Assembly (NCBI RefSeq): GCF_003614435.1
Contig: NZ_CP025546.1
Location: forward strand, 2,356,001 to 2,420,000
DNA from: Mycobacterium paragordonae
Lineage (GTDB): Bacteria; Actinomycetota; Actinomycetes; Mycobacteriales; Mycobacteriaceae
Length of the DNA stretch: 64,000 nt
Direction: 5' to 3'
Of this stretch, positions 1 to 8,824 are shown one piece after another (positions within the stretch are counted from its first letter, which is position 1; every line of letters begins with the position of its first letter). Both the position numbers and the translations under genes were made by a program. Below the pieces are notes generated by a model. The model did not search any database and was not told the origin of the DNA. It was given only the letters and a program-made list of their open reading frames with translations.

Positions 1-407
1 CGACAGAGCTGGCCAACCGCGAAGGCGTCGAGATCCGCTACTACTCGGTGATCTACCAGGCCATCGACGAGATCGAGAAGGCCCTGCGCGGCATGCTCAA
101 GCCGATCTACGAGGAGAACCAGCTGGGCCGTGCGGAGATCCGCGCGATCTTCCGGTCCTCCAAGGTGGGCGTCATCGCCGGTTGCATGATCACCTCCGGG
201 GTGGTGCGCCGCAACGCCAAGGCCCGGCTGTTGCGGGACAACATCGTGGTGACCGAGAACCTGTCGATCCACTCGCTGCGGCGGGAGAAGGACGACGTCA
301 CCGAGGTCCGCGAGGGCTTCGAATGTGGTCTGACGCTGGGTTACTCGGACATCAAGGAAGGCGACATCATCGAGTCCTTCGAGCTCGTGCAGAAGGAACG
401 GTCATGA
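1..407 (+). CDS. infB: Translation initiation factor IF-2, C-terminal part (5' end outside window)
   Basis: The first 134 codons visible (reading from base 3) are the end of IF-2, the GTPase that brings initiator fMet-tRNA to the 30S subunit. The sequence is the C-terminal beta-barrel region: the [20 protein letters not shown] stretch followed by the [13 protein letters not shown] and RLLRDNIVV strands, and the final [15 protein letters not shown] segment. The GTP-binding G domain lies upstream, outside the window. rbfA follows 15 bases downstream, the usual infB-rbfA order of bacterial translation operons. Identity is clear; only the 5' boundary is missing. Confidence 0.95.
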   Translation, partial: TELANREGVEIRYYSVIYQAIDEIEKALRGMLKPIYEENQLGRAEIRAIFRSSKVGVIAGCMITSGVVRRNAKARLLRDNIVVTENLSIHSLRREKDDVTEVREGFECGLTLGYSDIKEGDIIESFELVQKERS

Positions 408-422
408 CCGGGCCGGAGCAGC

Positions 423-1953
<1,531 letters not shown>

Positions 1954-1958
1954 CGGCC

Positions 1959-3293
1959 TTGCGCGACGGCGGGCCCGACCCCGGCCGGCCGGTTGCCGGG
2001 GGCCGGCAGATCGCGGCGCTGGCCCTGCCGGCCCTGGGTGTGCTGGCCGCGGAACCGCTGTATCTGCTCTTCGACACCGCCGTGGTCGGGCGGCTGGGAG
2101 CGGTGGCACTGGCCGGCCTGGCCATCGGCAGCCTGGTGCTCGGGCTGGTCAGCACCCAGTTGACGTTCCTGTCGTACGGCACCACGGCCCGCGCGGCGCG
2201 CTACTTCGGTGCGAGCGAACGGACCGCCGCCGTCAACGAAGGTGTGCAGGCGACGTGGCTCGGCTTGGGACTGGGCGCGGCGATCGTCCTCGTCGTACAG
2301 GTGGCCGCGGTCCCGGTGGTGTCGGCGATCGGGTCCAGTGACCAGATCGCATCCGCGGCCCTGCCCTGGTTGCGCATCGCCATTCTCGGCGCCCCGGCGA
2401 TCCTGGTCTCGCTGGCCGGGAACGGCTGGATGCGCGGCGTGCAGGACACCGTGCGCCCGTTGCGCTACGTGGTCGCGGGGTTCGTGGTCTCGGCGCTGCT
2501 GTGCCCGGTGCTGGTGTACGGCTGGCTCGGCCTGCCGCGGCTGGGTCTGTCCGGCTCGGCGGTCGCCAACCTGACCGGCCAGTGGCTGGCGGCGGTGTTG
2601 TTCGGCGGCGCGCTGCTGGCTGAGCGGGTCCCGCTGCGACTCGACCGTGCCGCCCTGCGGGCCCAACTGGTGATGGGGCGGGACCTGATCCTGCGCAGCA
2701 TGGCCTTTCAGGTCTGCTTCGTCTCGGCCGCCGCGGTGGCGGCGCGATTCGGAGCCGCCGCGCTGGCCGCCCACCAGATTGTGTTGCAGCTGTGGACGTT
2801 TCTCGCGCTGGTTCTCGATTCGCTAGCCATTGCCGCGCAGTCGCTGGTGGGGGCGGCGCTGGGGGCCGGTGACGCCGCGCACGCCAAGTGGGTCGCATGG
2901 CGGGTGACGTGGTTTTCACTCCTGGCGTCCGGCCTCCTGGCCGTCGCCTTCGCGTTGGGTGCTTCGGTGTTGCCGGGCCTGTTCACCGACGACCGCTCCG
3001 TCCTTGCAGCGGTGACTGTCCCCTGGTGGTTCATGGTGGCCCAATTGCCCATCGCGGGAATCGTTTTCGCGTTGGACGGGGTGTTGCTCGGGGCCGGGGA
3101 CGCCGCCTTCATGCGTACCGCCACTGTGGCCGGCGCGCTGCTGGGATTCCTGCCGCTGATCTGGTTGTCGCTGGCCTACGGATGGGGGTTGACGGGAATC
3201 TGGTCCGGACTGACCACCTTCATGGTGTTGCGGTTGGCCTTCGGTGGCTGGCGGGCGCTGTCCGGGCGATGGGCGGTCACCGGGACGGCGTGA
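1959..3293 (+). CDS. dinF: MATE-family efflux transporter DinF
   Basis: A membrane protein of about 444 residues with twelve hydrophobic segments in two six-helix halves, the MATE/DinF layout (cation-coupled multidrug export at the inner membrane). Family-typical stretches are LALPALGVLAAEPLYLLFDT near the N-terminus, RGVQDTVRPL in the fourth to fifth helix region and AHQIVLQLWTFLALVLDS in the second half. No ATG or GTG lies near the family N-terminus; the TTG at 1959, five bases after the nrnA stop, gives the expected length and is my start, though without a strong ribosome-binding site. Probably cotranscribed with rbfA-nrnA. Confidence 0.88.
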   Translation: MRDGGPDPGRPVAGGRQIAALALPALGVLAAEPLYLLFDTAVVGRLGAVALAGLAIGSLVLGLVSTQLTFLSYGTTARAARYFGASERTAAVNEGVQATWLGLGLGAAIVLVVQVAAVPVVSAIGSSDQIASAALPWLRIAILGAPAILVSLAGNGWMRGVQDTVRPLRYVVAGFVVSALLCPVLVYGWLGLPRLGLSGSAVANLTGQWLAAVLFGGALLAERVPLRLDRAALRAQLVMGRDLILRSMAFQVCFVSAAAVAARFGAAALAAHQIVLQLWTFLALVLDSLAIAAQSLVGAALGAGDAAHAKWVAWRVTWFSLLASGLLAVAFALGASVLPGLFTDDRSVLAAVTVPWWFMVAQLPIAGIVFALDGVLLGAGDAAFMRTATVAGALLGFLPLIWLSLAYGWGLTGIWSGLTTFMVLRLAFGGWRALSGRWAVTGTA

Positions 3294-3320
3294 TATCGCT
3301 GGGGTTTCCCCGACCCTCCG

Positions 3321-3606
3321 CGAGATTGCCGTGGCGGTCGCGATTGAGCACCTCATCGCAGCCCTGACGGCAATCTCGGCGCTGACGCCCCTCGACCCCG
3401 GCGCTGACGCCCCTCGACCCCGGCGCTGACGCCCCTCGACCCCGGCGAGATTGCCGTGGCGGTCGCGTTTGAGCACCCCATAGCAGCCCTGACGGCAATC
3501 TCGGCTCTGGCGTCCCTCGACGCCGGCGCTGGCGCCCCCAAACCTCCGCGAGATTGCCGTGGTGGTCGCGATTGAGCACCTTATCGCAGCCCTGACGGCA
3601 ATCTCG
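3321..3606. repeat. Three 58-bp palindrome-ended repeats interleaved with 22-bp direct repeats
   Basis: The 344 bases between dinF and ugpA (3294-3637) contain no gene. They hold three near-identical 58-bp units at 3321-3378, 3446-3503 and 3549-3606. Each starts with CGAGATTGCCGT and ends with its exact reverse complement ACGGCAATCTCG, so each can form a hairpin with a 12-bp stem. Between units 1 and 2 are three 22-bp direct repeats (3378-3443, GGCGCTGACGCCCCTCGACC plus two C); between units 2 and 3 are two degenerate copies (about 3503-3546). The third unit ends 18 bases before the ugpA -10 box. A transcription-end or regulatory role is possible but unproven. Confidence 0.9.
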
Positions 3607-3624
3607 GCGACACACCCCCGGGGC

Positions 3625-3630
3625 TACACT
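3625..3630 (+). promoter_or_regulatory. Leaderless ugpA promoter, -10 box TACACT
   Basis: TACACT fits the mycobacterial TANNNT -10 pattern and lies 7 bases before the GTG start of ugpA, so the transcript would begin at or next to the start codon. No good -35 box is visible; the expected position falls in the end of the third 58-bp repeat. Confidence 0.55.
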
Positions 3631-3637
3631 CACGCCC

Positions 3638-4537
3638 GTGAGGACGACGCAACGGACCCGGCGCCGGCCCTGGAGTGATTACGCGCTGTTCGTCGTGCTG
3701 GTCGGCCCCAATGTGGCGCTGTTGTCGTTGTTCATCTACCGGCCGCTGGCCGACAACATCCGGCTGTCCTTCTTCGACTGGAATATCTCCGACCCACAGG
3801 CCGAATTCATCGGGCTGTCGAACTACGCGGAGTGGTTCACCCGGTCGGACACAGTCCGCATCGTCCTAAATACCGCGGTGTTCACCGTGGCGGCGGTGGT
3901 CGGCTCGATGGTGCTGGGGTTGGCGCTGGCGATGTTGCTCGATCAACCACTGCGCGGTCGAAACATCGTGCGCTCCACGGTTTTCGCCCCGTTCGTGATC
4001 TCCGGAGCGGCGGTGGGGCTGGCCGCCCAGTTCGTCTTCGACCCGCACTTCGGTCTGATCCAGGACCTGCTGCGCCGCGCGGGTTTCGGGGTGCCCGATT
4101 TCTACCAGGACGCGCACTGGGCGATGTTCATGATCATCGTCACCTACATCTGGAAGAACCTCGGCTACACGTTCGTCATCTACCTGGCCGCGTTGCAGGG
4201 AGTGCGCCGAGACTTGTTGGAAGCGGCCCAGATCGACGGCGCCGGCCGGTGGACCACGTTCCGGACGGTGACATTGCCCCAGCTGCGTCCCACCACGTTC
4301 TTCCTGTCGATCACCGTGCTGATCAGCTCACTGCAGGTTTTCGACGTCATCAACGTCATGACCCGCGGCGGCCCGGAGGGCACCGGCACCACCACCATGG
4401 TGTACCAGGTCTACGTCGAGACCTTCCGCAACTTCCGGGCCGGCTACGGCGCCGCGGTCGCCACCCTCATGTTCCTGGTGCTGCTGGCCATCACCTACTA
4501 CCAGGTGCGGGTGATGGACAGGGAGCAGCACCAATGA
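3638..4537 (+). CDS. ugpA: ABC transporter permease UgpA
   Basis: A 299-residue inner-membrane permease of the carbohydrate-uptake-1 type, the first permease of the Ugp importer (glycerophosphodiesters such as glycerophosphocholine in mycobacteria). Six hydrophobic segments are visible, and the EAA loop that docks the ATPase is EAAQIDGAGRWTTFRTVTLP in the second half. The GTG at 3638 is preceded by a -10 box at leaderless distance. The stop overlaps the ugpE ATG (ATGA), and gene order ugpA-ugpE-ugpB matches M. tuberculosis Rv2835c-Rv2833c. Confidence 0.92.
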   Translation: MRTTQRTRRRPWSDYALFVVLVGPNVALLSLFIYRPLADNIRLSFFDWNISDPQAEFIGLSNYAEWFTRSDTVRIVLNTAVFTVAAVVGSMVLGLALAMLLDQPLRGRNIVRSTVFAPFVISGAAVGLAAQFVFDPHFGLIQDLLRRAGFGVPDFYQDAHWAMFMIIVTYIWKNLGYTFVIYLAALQGVRRDLLEAAQIDGAGRWTTFRTVTLPQLRPTTFFLSITVLISSLQVFDVINVMTRGGPEGTGTTTMVYQVYVETFRNFRAGYGAAVATLMFLVLLAITYYQVRVMDREQHQ

Positions 4538-5367
4538 GCGGCGACCGTGCGCGCCCGGCGCGTCTGCTCGGATATGCGGCGATGCTCGTCGTGGTCGCGC
4601 TGATCGCCGGACCGCTGACGTTCGTGTTCTTCACCTCGCTCAAAGAGCAGCCCGACGTGTACTCGCAGCCGACCACCTGGTGGCCGCCGCACTGGCATCC
4701 GCAGAATTACCGCACTGCCACGCAACAGATTCCGTTCTGGACCTATGTGCGCAACTCGGTGATCATCACGACCGCGCTGGCGGCGGTGAAGTTCGTCCTG
4801 GGCGTGCTCAGCGCCTTCGGCCTGGTGTTCGTGCGGTTCCCCGGCCGCAATGTGGTCTTCCTGGTGATCATCGCCGCACTGATGGTGCCCAACCAGATCA
4901 CCGTGATCTCCAACTACGCACTGATCTCGCAACTGGGTCTGCGCAACACCTTTCCCGGCATCATCCTGCCGCTGGCCGGCGTCGCGTTCGGAACCTTCTT
5001 GATGCGCAACCATTTTCTGTCGCTGCCCACCGAGGTGATCGAAGCGGCCCGGATGGACGGCGCGCGATGGTGGCAACTGCTGCTGCAGGTCGTGTTGCCG
5101 ATGTCGGGACCCACCATGGTGGCCTTCGGCGTCATCACCGTCGTCAACGAATGGAACGAATACCTGTGGCCGTTCCTGATGTCCGATGACGAGTCGGTGG
5201 CGCCGTTACCGGTAGGACTGACGTTCCTGCAGCAGGCCGAAGGAGTCACCAACTGGGGCCCGGTGATGGCGGTGACGCTGCTGGCGATGCTGCCGATCCT
5301 GCTCATCTTCATCGTCTTGCAGCGACAGATGATCAAAGGTCTCACCTCGGGCGCGGTGAAGGGGTGA
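4534..5367 (+). CDS. ugpE: ABC transporter permease UgpE
   Basis: The second permease, 277 residues, of the Ugp glycerophosphodiester importer. The N-terminal membrane anchor (LLGYAAMLVVVALIAGPLTF) is followed by five more hydrophobic segments. The EAA loop reads EAARMDGARWWQLLLQVVLP and the characteristic WNEYLWPF follows it, typical of MalG/UgpE-type permeases. The ATG at 4534 overlaps the ugpA stop, and its own stop overlaps the GTG of ugpB (GTGA), implying translational coupling. UgpA and UgpE should form the heterodimeric channel. Confidence 0.93.
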   Translation: MSGDRARPARLLGYAAMLVVVALIAGPLTFVFFTSLKEQPDVYSQPTTWWPPHWHPQNYRTATQQIPFWTYVRNSVIITTALAAVKFVLGVLSAFGLVFVRFPGRNVVFLVIIAALMVPNQITVISNYALISQLGLRNTFPGIILPLAGVAFGTFLMRNHFLSLPTEVIEAARMDGARWWQLLLQVVLPMSGPTMVAFGVITVVNEWNEYLWPFLMSDDESVAPLPVGLTFLQQAEGVTNWGPVMAVTLLAMLPILLIFIVLQRQMIKGLTSGAVKG

Positions 5368-6674
5368 CGGTGCTGAACCGCAGAGGGTTCCTGGCACTGG
5401 CTGCCGCCGGTGCGACGGCCGGGTGCGCGGGTCTGGGCGACCGCAGCCCGGTCAAGTCCGGCAACGGCCCAATGACGTTCTGGTCCAACCATCCTGGGCT
5501 GTCCACCGCGGTGGAGCGTGAGCTGATCAACCGTTTTCAAGCTGAGTTCCCGGACCTGAAGGTCAAGTTGATCGATGCCGGCAAGGACTACGACGAGGTA
5601 GCGCAGAAGTTCAATGCCGCGCTCATCGGCGCCGATGTGCCCGATGTCGTTGTGCTGGATGACATCTGGTGGTTTCACTTCGCGCTGAGCGGTGTGCTGG
5701 CCCCGCTGGACGAATTGTTCCGGCAGGTAGGCGTGGACACCGGGGACTACGTGGACTCACTGTTGGCGGACTACGAATTCGGCGGTCACCACTATGCGGT
5801 GCCGTATGCGCGGTCGACGCCGCTGTTCTACTACAACAAGGCGGTGTGGGAACGGGCCGGGCTGCCGGACCGCGGGCCGAGCTCCTGGCCGGAGTTCGAC
5901 GAGTGGGGGCCGCGGCTGCAGAACGTCGTCGGCGCCGGCAATCTGGCCCACGGCTGGGCGAATTCCGAGGCGATCTCCTGGACCTTCGAAGGGCCGAACT
6001 GGGCGTTCGGCGGAGCGTATTCCGACCAGTGGGCCCTGAAGTTCACCGACCCGGCGACCATCGCGGCAGGAACCTTTCTGCGCGAATCGATTCACGGCAA
6101 GCGGTATGCCGCGATCGCCAACAACGTCGCCAACGAATTCGCCACCGGCATCCTGGCCTCCGCCGTCGCCTCGACGGGGGCGCTGGTCGGTATCACCGCC
6201 GCAGCCCGGTTCGATTTCGGGGTGGCGCCCCTGCCGACCGGCCCGGGCGGAGCGCCCGCCTGCCCGACCGGCGGTGCCGGGCTGGCGATCCCGATGAAGC
6301 TGTCCGACGAGCGAAAGCTCAACGCGCTCAAGTTCATCGCGTATATCACCAGTCCGCGCAACGCCGCCTATTTCAGTCAGCACACCGGTTACCTGGCGGT
6401 GCGGAAGTCAGCCGCCAGCGATCCCAGCCAGCAGCAGTATCTGGCCGACAACCCACGTGCCCGGGTGGCTTTCGATCAGTTGCCGCACACCCGTCCGCAG
6501 GACTACGCCCGCGTCTTCCTTCCCGGTGGTGACCGGATCATCGCGGCCGGGCTGGAGTCGATCGGCCTCAAAGGGGCTGACGTCGGTGCCACGTTCGGCA
6601 GCGTCCAGAAACAACTGCAGGTGATCTACAACCGGCAGATCAAGCGCAAGCTCTCCGGCTTTCGGCACGGCTGA
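5364..6674 (+). CDS. ugpB: Glycerophosphodiester-binding lipoprotein UgpB
   Basis: A 436-residue periplasmic-type substrate-binding protein of the Ugp importer. The N-terminus has a twin-arginine signal (LNRRGFLALAAAGATAGC) ending in a lipobox with Cys21, so it is predicted to be Tat-exported and lipid-anchored. The mature part is an SBP_bac_1 fold, with family stretches such as DAGKDYDEVAQKFNAALIGA, VPYARSTPLFYYNKAVWE and GWANSEAISWTFEGPNWAFG. The GTG at 5364 overlaps the ugpE stop. In M. tuberculosis the ATPase gene ugpC follows directly; here the next gene is on the opposite strand, so the ATPase must be encoded elsewhere. Confidence 0.94.
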   Translation: MTVLNRRGFLALAAAGATAGCAGLGDRSPVKSGNGPMTFWSNHPGLSTAVERELINRFQAEFPDLKVKLIDAGKDYDEVAQKFNAALIGADVPDVVVLDDIWWFHFALSGVLAPLDELFRQVGVDTGDYVDSLLADYEFGGHHYAVPYARSTPLFYYNKAVWERAGLPDRGPSSWPEFDEWGPRLQNVVGAGNLAHGWANSEAISWTFEGPNWAFGGAYSDQWALKFTDPATIAAGTFLRESIHGKRYAAIANNVANEFATGILASAVASTGALVGITAAARFDFGVAPLPTGPGGAPACPTGGAGLAIPMKLSDERKLNALKFIAYITSPRNAAYFSQHTGYLAVRKSAASDPSQQQYLADNPRARVAFDQLPHTRPQDYARVFLPGGDRIIAAGLESIGLKGADVGATFGSVQKQLQVIYNRQIKRKLSGFRHG

Positions 6675-6678
6675 CCGG

Positions 6679-7077
6679 TCACGCCGGCTTCCCGGTCGGT
6701 ACCGCATCCAACCAAAGCCACAGTGCCACAAGAAAAGTCACCCCCACCACGGTCAGGCCGAGTCCCGGCCAAACGCACATCACCGATCGGCGTATCCCGG
6801 CGATCACCGACCCGATGACGGCGAGCAGCAGTCCAGCCACGATGCCGCCCACCACGACGGCGACCCCGGTGGTGACGCCGCCGTAGAAGTGATCGACCGC
6901 GGCGCTGTCGCAGTTGTCGCTGCACCCGGGCAGCATCAGCCACATCGCCGGCCCCAGCGCGCCGACGAAAGCCAGTGCACTGGCCACGAATTGCGCCACG
7001 AACAGCACGACGGTGAACACGACGTCCGCGCTCGACCGCCGCCATACGGCGCGCGGGGGAACCGGCTGCTGCGTCAC
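6679..7077 (-). CDS. Small four-helix membrane protein, unknown function
   Basis: A 132-residue protein starting at GTG 7077, eight bases after the echA16 stop and on the same strand, so probably in its transcript. After a short Pro/Arg N-terminus come four hydrophobic segments (about residues 18-48, 68-90, 92-102 and 106-126). A CSDNC pair of cysteines lies in the first extracytoplasmic loop (near residue 53), which could form a disulfide. I do not recognise the family. The gene is convergent with ugpB, only four bases apart. Membrane topology is well supported; the function is unknown. Confidence 0.7.
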   Translation of the reverse strand: MTQQPVPPRAVWRRSSADVVFTVVLFVAQFVASALAFVGALGPAMWLMLPGCSDNCDSAAVDHFYGGVTTGVAVVVGGIVAGLLLAVIGSVIAGIRRSVMCVWPGLGLTVVGVTFLVALWLWLDAVPTGKPA

Positions 7078-7084
7078 CGGGCGG

Positions 7085-7834
7085 TCAACGCACCTGCGAA
7101 CGTCCGCGCTGCAGCACCGCCTCACGGTTGGCCGCGATGTCGTCGCCGCTGGTGCGGAACTTCCGTGCCGCAGCGGCTTCCAGCCACAGGCCGCCGCCGA
7201 TCTGGGCGTCGTCGATGTGGTGGTACGACGCCAGCAGTGCGCGCACCGCATCCTGATTGTTGCCGACGATGGAGGCCGCGACACCGCGGGCGGCGGGCAG
7301 CAGTTGGTCGTGGGCCACCACCTCGGTGACCAGCCCGGCGCGCAGTGCGTCGGCCGCCGAGAGGTAGTCCCCGGTCATGCTCATCCGGCGGGCCAGGCCG
7401 ACGCCGACCTTCTGCGGCAGCCGCACGCTCAGCCCCCAGGTGGGCAGCAGACCGACCCGGGCGTGCGTGTCGGCGAAGCGAGCATGCTCGGAGGCGATCA
7501 GAATGTCGCAGTACAGCGCGAGCTCGAGTCCGCCGGTGACCGCGGCTCCGTTGATGGCGCCGATCACCGGTTTGGTCAGGGCCGGCCACCGTGGCGAGAT
7601 GTCGGGGAGGGCGGTCTGCCCGCCCAGCTCCTTGAGGTCCAGCCCAGCGCAGAACACCGGGTCGGCGCCGGTGACGATGATGACGTCCACGCCATCGTCG
7701 GTCTCGGCTTCGGCCAGAGCTCCGAAGAACTGGTCGCGCAGCGCGGCGGAGAGCGCGTTGCGGGACTGCGGACGGTTCAGTGTCAGGGTGCGCACCCGCT
7801 CGTCGGTGTCGATCAGCAGGATCTCGTCGGTCAT
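7085..7834 (-). CDS. echA16: Crotonase-fold enoyl-CoA hydratase-like protein EchA16
   Basis: A 249-residue crotonase-superfamily protein. Start chosen at ATG 7834 (MTDEILLIDTDERVRTLTLN), which matches the family N-terminus; six more residues are possible upstream. The CoA-binding and oxyanion-hole segments are GADPVFCAGLDLKELG and INGAAVTGGLELALYCD. Where classical hydratases carry their two catalytic glutamates (FG.PE..LG and AMEM..TG) this protein has FADTHARVG and ARRMSMTG, so both acids are missing. It may catalyse another crotonase reaction. It closely resembles M. tuberculosis Rv2831c. Confidence 0.88.
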   Translation of the reverse strand: MTDEILLIDTDERVRTLTLNRPQSRNALSAALRDQFFGALAEAETDDGVDVIIVTGADPVFCAGLDLKELGGQTALPDISPRWPALTKPVIGAINGAAVTGGLELALYCDILIASEHARFADTHARVGLLPTWGLSVRLPQKVGVGLARRMSMTGDYLSAADALRAGLVTEVVAHDQLLPAARGVAASIVGNNQDAVRALLASYHHIDDAQIGGGLWLEAAAARKFRTSGDDIAANREAVLQRGRSQVR

Positions 7835-7984
7835 GGCTCTTACCGTAGCCAAGAATCGTAGCCAGGCCTGCGACTGGCAATGAGTCGGCCTGAACGGCAG
7901 CGATTCTGCGCTGAGGGCGGCGACACGCCGAGAGCACCGACCGTGGACGCAGGCTCAACGAAGTTCGCGGACCCACGACGCGCT

Positions 7985-7990
7985 TATCGT
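7985..7990 (+). promoter_or_regulatory. -10 box TATCGT of the DUF2277 gene
   Basis: TATCGT matches TANNNT and is separated by 7 bases from the ATG at 7998, as expected for a leaderless transcript. Confidence 0.5.
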
Positions 7991-7997
7991 GGAGAGC

Positions 7998-8267
7998 ATG
8001 TGCCGCAACATCACCGAACTGCGCGGACTGGAGCCGCCCGCCACAGCCCAGGAGATCGCGGCCGCAGCGCGCCAGTACGTGCGCAAGGTCAGCGGGATCA
8101 CCCACCCGTCCGCCGCCAACGCCGACGCGTTCGAAGCCGCGGTGGCCGAGGTGACCGCGTCGACGGCCCGGCTGCTCGAGGCGCTACCGGCCCGGCGGCA
8201 GCCGCCCAAGACGGTCCCGCCGCTGCGTCGGCCCGAAGTTGTGGCCCGACTCGCGGGGCGGCCGTGA
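7998..8267 (+). CDS. DUF2277 family protein
   Basis: An 89-residue protein beginning MCRNITELRGLEPPAT, the signature N-terminus of the small uncharacterised DUF2277 family, followed by an amphipathic helix region (EIAAAARQYVRKVSG) and a Pro/Arg-rich tail. A GTG nine bases upstream is possible, but MCRN is the conserved family start. It overlaps the GTG of the next gene by four bases, so the two are coupled. Together they occupy the place where M. tuberculosis has its toxin and CRISPR-Cas region. Molecular function is unknown. Confidence 0.85.
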   Translation: MCRNITELRGLEPPATAQEIAAAARQYVRKVSGITHPSAANADAFEAAVAEVTASTARLLEALPARRQPPKTVPPLRRPEVVARLAGRP

Positions 8268-8824
8268 CAGGCGCTCGAACTACGAAGGCGCTCAAGGAGT
8301 GGAGCGCCGCGGTGCGGGCGCTGCTGGACGGGCGCCAGACCATCCTGCTGCGCAAGGGCGGCATCGGCGAGAAGCGCTTCGAGGTGGCCGCCAACGAGTT
8401 CCTGTTGTTCCCGACGGTGGCGCACAGCCACGCGCAGCGCGTCCGACCCGAACACCGGGACATGCTCACCGAGGCCGCCGCGGACAGCACCGAGGACCAG
8501 GTGACGCTGCGAGCCGCAGCGAAAGTCTTTGCCGCAGTGGCGGTTAACCGTCCCGAGCGGTTACCCGACATCGAAGACCTGCACATCTGGACCGCGGAAT
8601 CGGTACGCGCGGACCGGCTCGACTTCCGGCCCAAACATCAGCTCGCCGTGCTGGTGGTCTCGGCGATACCGCTCGTCGAACCGGTGCGGCTGACCCGTAC
8701 CCCCGACTACGCCGGCTGCACCAGCTGGGTGCAACTGCCCACTGCGCCGCGGTTGGCGGCGCCCGTGCACACCGACGCTGAGTTAGCCGGCATCGCCGCC
8801 AGGGTCCGCGCCGCCGTCGCCTGA
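8264..8824 (+). CDS. DUF1802 family protein
   Basis: A 186-residue protein starting at GTG 8264 inside the stop of the DUF2277 gene. The N-terminal half shows the DUF1802 pattern: ALKEWSAAVRALLDGRQTIL, then LLRKGGIGE and FLLFPTVAHSHAQRVRPE. The C-terminal half contains ADRLDFRPKHQLAVLVV. The family is conserved in Actinobacteria and cyanobacteria with no established activity that I know of. The 3' end overlaps the convergent hydrolase gene by 42 bases. Confidence 0.8.
   Translation: MTGARTTKALKEWSAAVRALLDGRQTILLRKGGIGEKRFEVAANEFLLFPTVAHSHAQRVRPEHRDMLTEAAADSTEDQVTLRAAAKVFAAVAVNRPERLPDIEDLHIWTAESVRADRLDFRPKHQLAVLVVSAIPLVEPVRLTRTPDYAGCTSWVQLPTAPRLAAPVHTDAELAGIAARVRAAVA

Noticed and set aside
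3277..3633. Minus-strand frames within the repeats before ugpA
   Set aside because: They consist of the palindromic repeat translated; no ribosome-binding site or domain.
7880..8263. N-terminal extension of the DUF1802 frame back to 7880
   Set aside because: The extension overlaps the DUF2277 gene in another frame and is low complexity; GTG 8264 gives the family start.
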